Source of the DNA: Buddleja alternifolia
Taxonomy: Eukaryota; Streptophyta; Magnoliopsida; Lamiales; Scrophulariaceae
Direction: 5' to 3'
DNA length: 64,000 bases
Assembly: GCA_019426215.1 (NCBI GenBank)
Contig: CM033393.1
Location: 24,244,591 to 24,308,590, forward strand
In this document: one piece after another, positions 58,206 through 64,000 of the stretch
How positions within the stretch are numbered: the stretch's first letter is position 1
How the letters are laid out: each line of letters starts with the position of its first letter
Notes under the pieces: model-generated
The model's database searches: none
Seen by the model: only the letters and a program-made list of their open reading frames with translations
What the model was told of the DNA's origin: nothing
Program-made: the position numbers and the translations under genes

Positions 58206-58207
58206 TT

Positions 58208-58980
58208 TTTGATGGATCGGTCTTATCATGAATCGCTCGTTAAAAGCTAAATTTTTTCCCAACCATTTTGCTCTAAAATCAATCATTTTAGGATTTAAAA
58301 TTATCATTTTCTTAAATTGGGGTCAAAATGTATAATATTGTAAAGCTTAATGACTAATAACGCAAAATTTGGAATAGTGAAGATGTCATGCTAAATGTTG
58401 TCTTGTATTTTTTTCATAAAGGTTTTTAAATAGTATTAGTTTAAGAAATTGATTATGTTTTTTTATTATTTTAATAAAAAACCCGTACATAACATCTAAG
58501 ATGCCCGATATTATCATCAATAGTATCTCGATATGGCTGATAATATCATTTCATCAGCAATAATATATGATATTATTGATGATACATATAACCTTAAAAA
58601 ATAATAGATGTTTGAATTTATCGGATCGACAAACGTTGATCTAGATACGTATTATCGAATATCGACCGATAATTTGAATTACACATTTATTATTATGCTT
58701 TCTTAACATAGTATTATAAAAGTTATCTCAAAAAAACAAAGTATTATAAAAATAAAAGAAAAATTATCAAAATAATATTATTCCAAAACTATTTTCAATA
58801 TTATAATACAGTTATTGTACAATGTCATCAAGAGAACGTCATCTTTAATGCCGTTTTCCTTTTTATTTTTGTAATATATTAAATAGAGAAAAAATGACAA
58901 TTATTAAGATTGTCAACGAGCCAAATAAATTTGAAACTCGTAAGCTTGACTTGAAAATTTTATATGATTTCAAGTCAAGA
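58208..58980. other. Spacer without recognised gene
   Basis: AT-rich DNA between copy 2 and the hAT-like MITE; no open frame of note. Confidence 0.45.
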
Positions 58981-58981
58981 T

Positions 58982-59456
58982 CAATGGTTTGAAAACCGGA
59001 CCGAACCGGTTAAAATCGGAACAAGTCATCAAACCGGTCCGGTTATGCGAAAAAACCGTTCAGGGGTCAAAACCGGTCAGAACTGTTCAGAATCGCGGTT
59101 CGACTGGTCAGAACCGGTCAAAACCGGTTGAATCAGACGATTTTGAAAATAATAAAATTCAACCTTTTAAATTCTACAAATTTGAAATTGACCCCTTTAA
59201 AATCTAAAAATATGCAATTGCCCCCCCCAAAATATAGGAAATACATATTTTTTTTCATATTTTCAAATATATATAGGAAATACATATTTTTTTCTTCATA
59301 TTTTCATATTTTATATATTTAATAGTATATTAATTATTATTTATTGCATAATTATGACGTTACAGGTTCGACCCCAGTTGACTCGACGGTTGAACCGGTG
59401 ACCCGTGATCCGGTCAGTTTTTCAGTTCGCTGTCCGGTCCGATTTTCAAAACACTG
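58982..59456. mobile_element. hAT-like MITE rich in ACCGG motifs
   Basis: Ends are inverted: left CAATGGTTTGAAAACCGGAC, right (reverse strand) CAGTGTTTTGAAAATCGGAC. Flanks GTCAAGAT (58974-58981) and GTCAAGAC (59457-59464) match at 7 of 8 bases, the hAT duplication size. The interior has many AACCGGT-type repeats on both strands near the two ends. It is 475 bp with no transposase. Confidence 0.75.
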
Positions 59457-59464
59457 GTCAAGAC

Positions 59465-60350
59465 AACCCGAGCCTAGGGTATGTTTTGAAGTTATTAAAA
59501 CCAAATGTGAGCGAAATTTAGCTAGTTTTAAATTGAGTTTCGTTCATAGAAGGAAATACATATTACATATTTTATCATATTATATAAAAGAAATAAAAGG
59601 AACTTCGATTTATGCAGAAAAGAAATTGCATGTGAACTAGTGAACTAGCTCACATTTACAACCGGCATTCAACTTTTATATTGGCGAAAGTGATCAATTC
59701 ACATTTTGAGGCTTGACTCTATCTGTTTTAGAAAAAAATAAATAAACTATTTTTAAGACTATACGGCCCCGAAGGATGGCGCACTTGTTTCCATTTCTCA
59801 GAGATTTTTTCATTAAAAATGCAATTGTTTGACATCTCCTAAAAATATCTCAAAGAAATGCTACATACAATTTTCCTAAACAAAATCTCGAATTTATTTG
59901 AAAATTGATTTATGTGGCATTTCTCTGAAATTTCTTTCAGAAAGTCAGAATTTTTACTGTTCATGATTAGACAGTTCACCCAATAACAAAAATTAATTTT
60001 TCCGCCAATATCTTAATATAATCATCAAAATAATCACATATTTTTATTTGAATGATGTAAGCTACGAAATAAGATCTATTTTGCATATTTTTGAATGCTA
60101 TGAGTTTAACTTAAATATGTCTAAATTTTTTTTTATTAAAACAAAACTCATCCATATTAATTCCCACAAAAAAACTTTTTTTCTTACAAAAAAAAATATA
60201 TCACATCACACTTAATCATTACACTTTTTTCTATCAGAAAAACTCATCCAAACACACTTACTCCATCATATATTTATTTCCTTAAAAATAATTTCTCTTA
60301 CTTTATCTATAAAAAATAAAAAATGCGAAATAGATGTCAATCCAATCGGA
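59465..60350. other. Spacer without recognised gene
   Basis: AT-rich, no supported gene. Confidence 0.45.
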
Positions 60351-60359
60351 TCTTACGGT

Positions 60360-60600
60360 TGTTCATTTTCATTTAGTTAGTAAGAACTCCCTTGCAAGCC
60401 AAGACAAATTGCAAGGAAGAAACTGTATCTTTCACTTCCCGCTTTAGTGCACTAAGATCATCTGAAAGTTGAGTCCTCCACAAAGTTTCGCACCAATGAG
60501 ATACATGCTAGTGATCGAGACTATCTCAGAACCAGAGACTTCCGCCACTTGGAAATAAGTTTCCATATTGCACAAGCAATTCTCTTATTCTTTAGTGTCC
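60360..60600 (-). pseudogene. Ty3/gypsy gag fragment, heavily decayed
   Basis: The minus strand translates, with frame changes, to a gypsy gag pattern: METYFQVAEVSGSE, ITSMYLIGAKL, then TQLSDDLSALKREVKD and SWLAR. Plant gypsy gag proteins have FLWNMETYF...AKLWWRTRLSDD...SWLARE-type sequence in this order. Only about 80 codons remain. Confidence 0.45.
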
Positions 60601-60905
60601 TAAGCACCGTCTGTTGGGATGCAGCGGTTTAACCCCCCGAATTGTGAGATCATCTAAAACAGAGAATTAAAAATTAATTGCACAATCCCTAAATAAGGAT
60701 TATGTAAGACATGGAACCTTCATATTACGAAAACATTCATAGGGTGTTTTTGTGAAACATACCTTTTGATGGACCAAACACCAAAATTAATCTGGGTAGT
60801 AGCAAAAAGCCTTTGACTCAGCTCACAAATTGGTTTTGCTCCAATCAATACTCCTGACTTGTTTGCTTCAACGGTCTAACTCTACAAAACATCTTTAATG
60901 GTATC

Positions 60906-62392
60906 TGATGGTCCCAAGTGGCATACAAAAGAGTCTAGAAAATAGGAAGGGGGGGGGGGTTGAATAGACCGTGAAGTCTTTTTCGACTTCAAAAAATTCG
61001 TATTACTTTTAAAGATTTGGAAGCTTAGGGAGCTGAGCGCTAGGTCAGGCGCTACAGTAAAGATAACTTAGATTTAGTGATTTTAGCAATTTACCAAAGT
61101 AGGATAAAACTTAAATCGCTTAATCAGGGTTAGTACAGCGGAAATGATTTTAGTTCGTTTTTGGTCAAATAGTCGCCTAACCGTTTTACTTGTCTTTTTC
61201 AAGATAAATGATAAAATATAAAGTAAGACAATAAAATAGTAAATAACACAAGAATTTGTAAGGTTCACTGAGTGGTGTAATCCCAACTACGTCATTCTTC
61301 TCCTGGAGCACTTGGAGGAATTCCACTAAATTGATTATCGAAGGATCACATAGAGTCTTCTACAAAATAGAGGTGGGGATGATGATCTTGGGTTCCTTGA
61401 TCACACAGACTTCAGTACCAATGAAGATCTTCACCAACAAGCTTCTCTCACTCAGAAATACTGCTTGTAGAGTCATCAACTTCTTCACACAGATAGATGA
61501 GGATGAGGGTTTTGATCACGGGTTTGTTTGATTTTAGGAAGTTCAAACAACTAAGGATATCTCAATAATAAAGTATGGTTCTTCTTTGAAGATGTTTGAG
61601 ATATCTACAACTATCTGGAATGTATGTAGAAAGCTTGAAAGAAATTTGGCTATGGAGTTTCTAAGCTTTTCTTGAGAAAATATTTTAGCAAAGTTTTGGC
61701 TTTCTTGTGTATGTACGTGTTATTTAGGGTTTGCTGAGGAGAGGTATTTATAGGCATTTTCTTGGGATTTGTCCGTTGGACACATGTAGGTACGTGCTTC
61801 TCACGCGCGAGTGAGTCATACCTTTTCTCTGACACTCCTGAAATCCTGCTGCACTGATTTGATGTGGCACTGATTCTGATAGTCTAAGCCAGTAGGTAGC
61901 TTGCTCCGTATACAATCTGTCCTTATCACATTTAATGCTTTTATCAAGCATTTAATGCATTTGAATTTATTTTCCGTTGAAAATAAATGTCCGTTAAATG
62001 ATTGTATTTAAGTCCTTAGTGACTTCGGAATTTATTTTAGGTGAATCTTGATCTTCTTGATCGCTTGATTGCTTTGAGCGCTTGATTCATAAATCCTGAA
62101 ATAGTCCATAGCGATTAGCAGTCGCTTAAGACAAAATCTTCATCTTCGCTTGACTTCAGACGCTGATCTTCAACTTCATCTCTAATAGACTCACCTAGAA
62201 TTCTACTAGCGACTTGGTATCCAATACTTAGTCTAATATCTACGAAGATAAAAATTACAAGCCTAGTAAAATTACAACCTTTCAAACGCTTATACATTTG
62301 TTCTATGAAAAATATAAACTTACATTCTTTTAGGGTCTAACATAAAATCGTATCTTGTCATCATCAAAACATCTAACATGAAATTCCTAACA
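60906..62392 (-). mobile_element. 3' LTR of a Sirevirus-like Copia element
   Basis: On the minus strand it begins TGTTAGGAATTTCATGTTAG and ends GGGACCATCA, the same family as the solo LTR at 19753-21257. It is preceded (minus strand) by a polypurine tract at 62406-62393, so it is the downstream LTR of an element extending beyond the window. An 11-G tract (60949-60959) mirrors the C tract of the other LTR. Confidence 0.85.
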
Positions 62393-62406
62393 ATTTTCTC
62401 CTTTTT
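62393..62406 (-). other. Polypurine tract of the Sirevirus-like element
   Basis: Minus strand AAAAAGGAGAAAAT lies directly against the LTR start; it is the expected plus-strand priming site. Confidence 0.7.
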
Positions 62407-62664
62407 GATGATGTCAAAACCTTAACTCTTATTAACTTTTTTATAGATTAAGAGTTCAAAGAAAAGCCCAAAAAATAATCATAAGTTAGCGTTTGGAAAG
62501 TTAGTTAAGTTAGCTAATGTTAGATTAGCCTCAACAAGTTGTTTCAACGATAATTATTTATTCATTCATATGAAAAGTAAGCGAACATGATTTATACTAA
62601 AAGTACATAATTTAAAGCGACAACAGAAACATACAAAAGAAAATATAAGCAATCATCTTTTCTG

Positions 62665-64000
62665 TCACTTCTTGTTTGCCTCTTCTTGGTGGATTTCATT
62701 CGCTAAGTCCAGAAGAAGTCTATCAATATGTATCATAGTGGTATGCTGAACTTCATCATAGTCATGCCTTCTTTGTCTAGCGCTTTCATTTAGCTCTAAC
62801 AATCTTTCCACCAAATCCCTTGGAGGGATTCCAAGTTCTCGAATCATGTCATGATAAATGTCTTGTCTTCGATCATTGGTGGATTTCCAATTGATAGGTC
62901 TTCTAAGAGGTCCAGCGTATGGATGAAAACCCATACCCTCTAAAAATTCAATATCCAAGTCCGGAAGCAAATGTCTGCCTAGATAGTATCTTGGCTTATG
63001 ATTCTTAGTGAGCATTTTCTTTATGCTTACTATTTCTTCGAACATGTAGCGCTAATGTTTATTATCTGTTTTAGAGATTGGCTCCTTCAAGGCTTTGACT
63101 TGGGACTTTTCTTTCAGATCTTCCCCCTTCTTGACATCATCTAGAGAGGTCTTTAACTCAGCAATGTCCCAGCGAAGAAGTTTGACTTCATCCACTAAAA
63201 GAGCAACTTGCTCAGCGATACTCTGAGAGACTAAATTGGAAGAAGTATGTCGCTCAGTATCAGCGGATGCATTCTGAGCAAGTGTCTGGTTAAATTCATC
63301 AGACATTTTTTTGACAAGTGGAGCGATACTATTCATGACAGAGATTGTGATCCTGTTAGCGTTATACATGTCAGCGAGAAGCACTCTGTCTACTTGATTC
63401 AGCATTGAATTGCTTCTTACTTCCAAACAAGAGCAAGAGCCCGTTAAATCGCTAAGAGAATTCCGAACCGCTTATCGGAAATCTCGAGCCTCTTGATCAC
63501 TTTTTGAGTCAGAGTCTGAAGATTCAGTGGAAGAGATAGGTCCTTGTGAACTAGAAATTACGGCCTTTCCCTTGGATTTATCTTGGATAAATGGCTCTTA
63601 GGCACTTCAGCAATTTCTGCATGAACTTCGTCGACCGCTAAGTCAAGGGTTTGAGTTGCTTCCTCAATCGGAACAACTTGTTCAACAAAGGAAACCTCGA
63701 CTGCTGGAGCGCTGGGGGAAACTTCAGTTTGCATATCAGCATCTGAGGTTGGAGGGACTTCCTCAGCAGGAGCATGTTCCACTTCTATCTCAACAATCTC
63801 CACCTGGGGAGAAGGTTTCTCAATAGCAATGAACTAGAGTGGGCCAATCGCTTCCATGACATTCCTTGGACTTAGAATGTTGGTCTGCAGAATGAAGAAT
63901 ATAGCATTTGCGCGCTCTTCAGTGCTGAGGGCCAATTCCACATCCTTTGGCAGATCAACTCCTGAAACATAAGAATTATAGAATTATAGAAGGATGTGCA
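62665..64000 (-). pseudogene. Extra 3' ORF of the Sirevirus-like element (env-like position), broken
   Basis: Between the pol gene (outside the window) and the 3' LTR lies coding-like DNA in pieces: beyond 63836, 63803-63558, and 63426-63052 plus 63045-62665, the last two in one frame separated by one stop. The first part is acidic and Val/Pro/Ala-rich (VEHAPAEEVPPTSDADMQ). The middle is a long helix with coiled-coil character (IAEQVALLVDEVKLLRWDIA), and the end is charged. No signal peptide or clear membrane segment is visible. Sireviruses such as soybean SIRE1 carry an envelope-like ORF in this place; I infer correspondence from position only. Confidence 0.55.

Larger units (their letters stand above)
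50152..58207 (-). mobile_element. Endogenous pararetrovirus (Caulimoviridae), copy 2, one genome unit
   Basis: Same virus type and orientation as 1060-8848, but better preserved: coat protein, movement protein and most of the polymerase keep long open frames. The unit runs from the primer-binding site (58205-58190) to the same terminal sequence as copy 1 (AGGCCCAACATGCTTCCGA on the plus strand). Its length of 8.06 kb includes two private tandem duplications of 148 and 37 bp. No LTRs or terminal inverted repeats are present. Differences from copy 1 are scattered along the whole length, so the two derive from separate integrations or an old duplication. Confidence 0.92.

Noticed and set aside
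1060..58207. Copies 1 and 2 as the two LTRs or halves of one giant element
   Set aside because: They are complete viral genomes in direct orientation with intervening host genes and unrelated repeats, and no terminal repeats of their own.
1..64000. tRNA, rRNA or CRISPR arrays
   Set aside because: None seen; the TGGTATCAGAGCC hits are retroelement primer sites, not tRNA genes.

Overview
This window is nuclear DNA of a flowering plant, probably a eudicot. The support is split genes with GT-AG introns, a plant linker histone, a BBR/BPC transcription factor, a plant GDP-mannose dehydratase, and AT-rich spacers full of plant transposable elements. I cannot name the species. Host genes take up a small part of the window; most of it is repeat-derived, with many nested insertions.

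Host genes: an intronless GDP-mannose 4,6-dehydratase (9285-10388, +); a five-exon gene for a 197-residue helical protein I do not recognise (15910 down to 11082, -); the main exon of a class II BBR/BPC GAGA-binding factor (34745 down to 33897, -), whose N-terminal exon I could not find; and a two-exon stress-type linker histone H1 (48448-48998, +) with paired ACGTG elements in its promoter.

Endogenous pararetroviruses (Caulimoviridae) come in two unrelated kinds. The first is present twice in the same orientation, at 1060-8848 and 50152-58207. Each copy is one genome-length unit of 7.8-8.1 kb that begins exactly at a tRNA-Met primer-binding site and ends at the same sequence. The viral gene order (on the minus strand) is: small ORF A, small coiled-coil ORF B, coat protein, small ORF C, movement protein, protease-RT-RNase H, and a large last ORF I cannot assign. 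Several neighbours are joined by stop/start overlaps. Coat protein precedes movement protein, unlike caulimo-, petu- and florendoviruses. The second kind (about 16.6-25.8 kb, -) is florendovirus/petuvirus-like, with movement protein, coat protein, RT, RNase H and a separate ORF2. It has lost its zinc knuckle and most of its protease, and a Sirevirus-like solo LTR with a perfect 5-bp target duplication splits its polymerase.

Other mobile DNA: a decayed but nearly full-length MULE (26118-29617) inside an older LTR-type repeat; a hAT-type MITE with long poly-G tracts and a perfect 8-bp duplication (30789-31204); a probable Ty3/gypsy LTR (31612-32845); a Stowaway-type MITE (36154-36660); a Copia/Sirevirus gag-protease fragment (43028-47000) interrupted by an LTR-like insertion; a second hAT-like MITE (58982-59456); a gypsy gag scrap (60360-60600); and the 3' end of a Sirevirus (60906-64000) with its LTR, polypurine tract and a decayed extra 3' ORF. 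All viral and transposon reading frames carry stops, frameshifts or deletions, so none appears able to encode a full set of proteins. The host genes look intact, apart from the unresolved N-terminus of the BBR/BPC gene.
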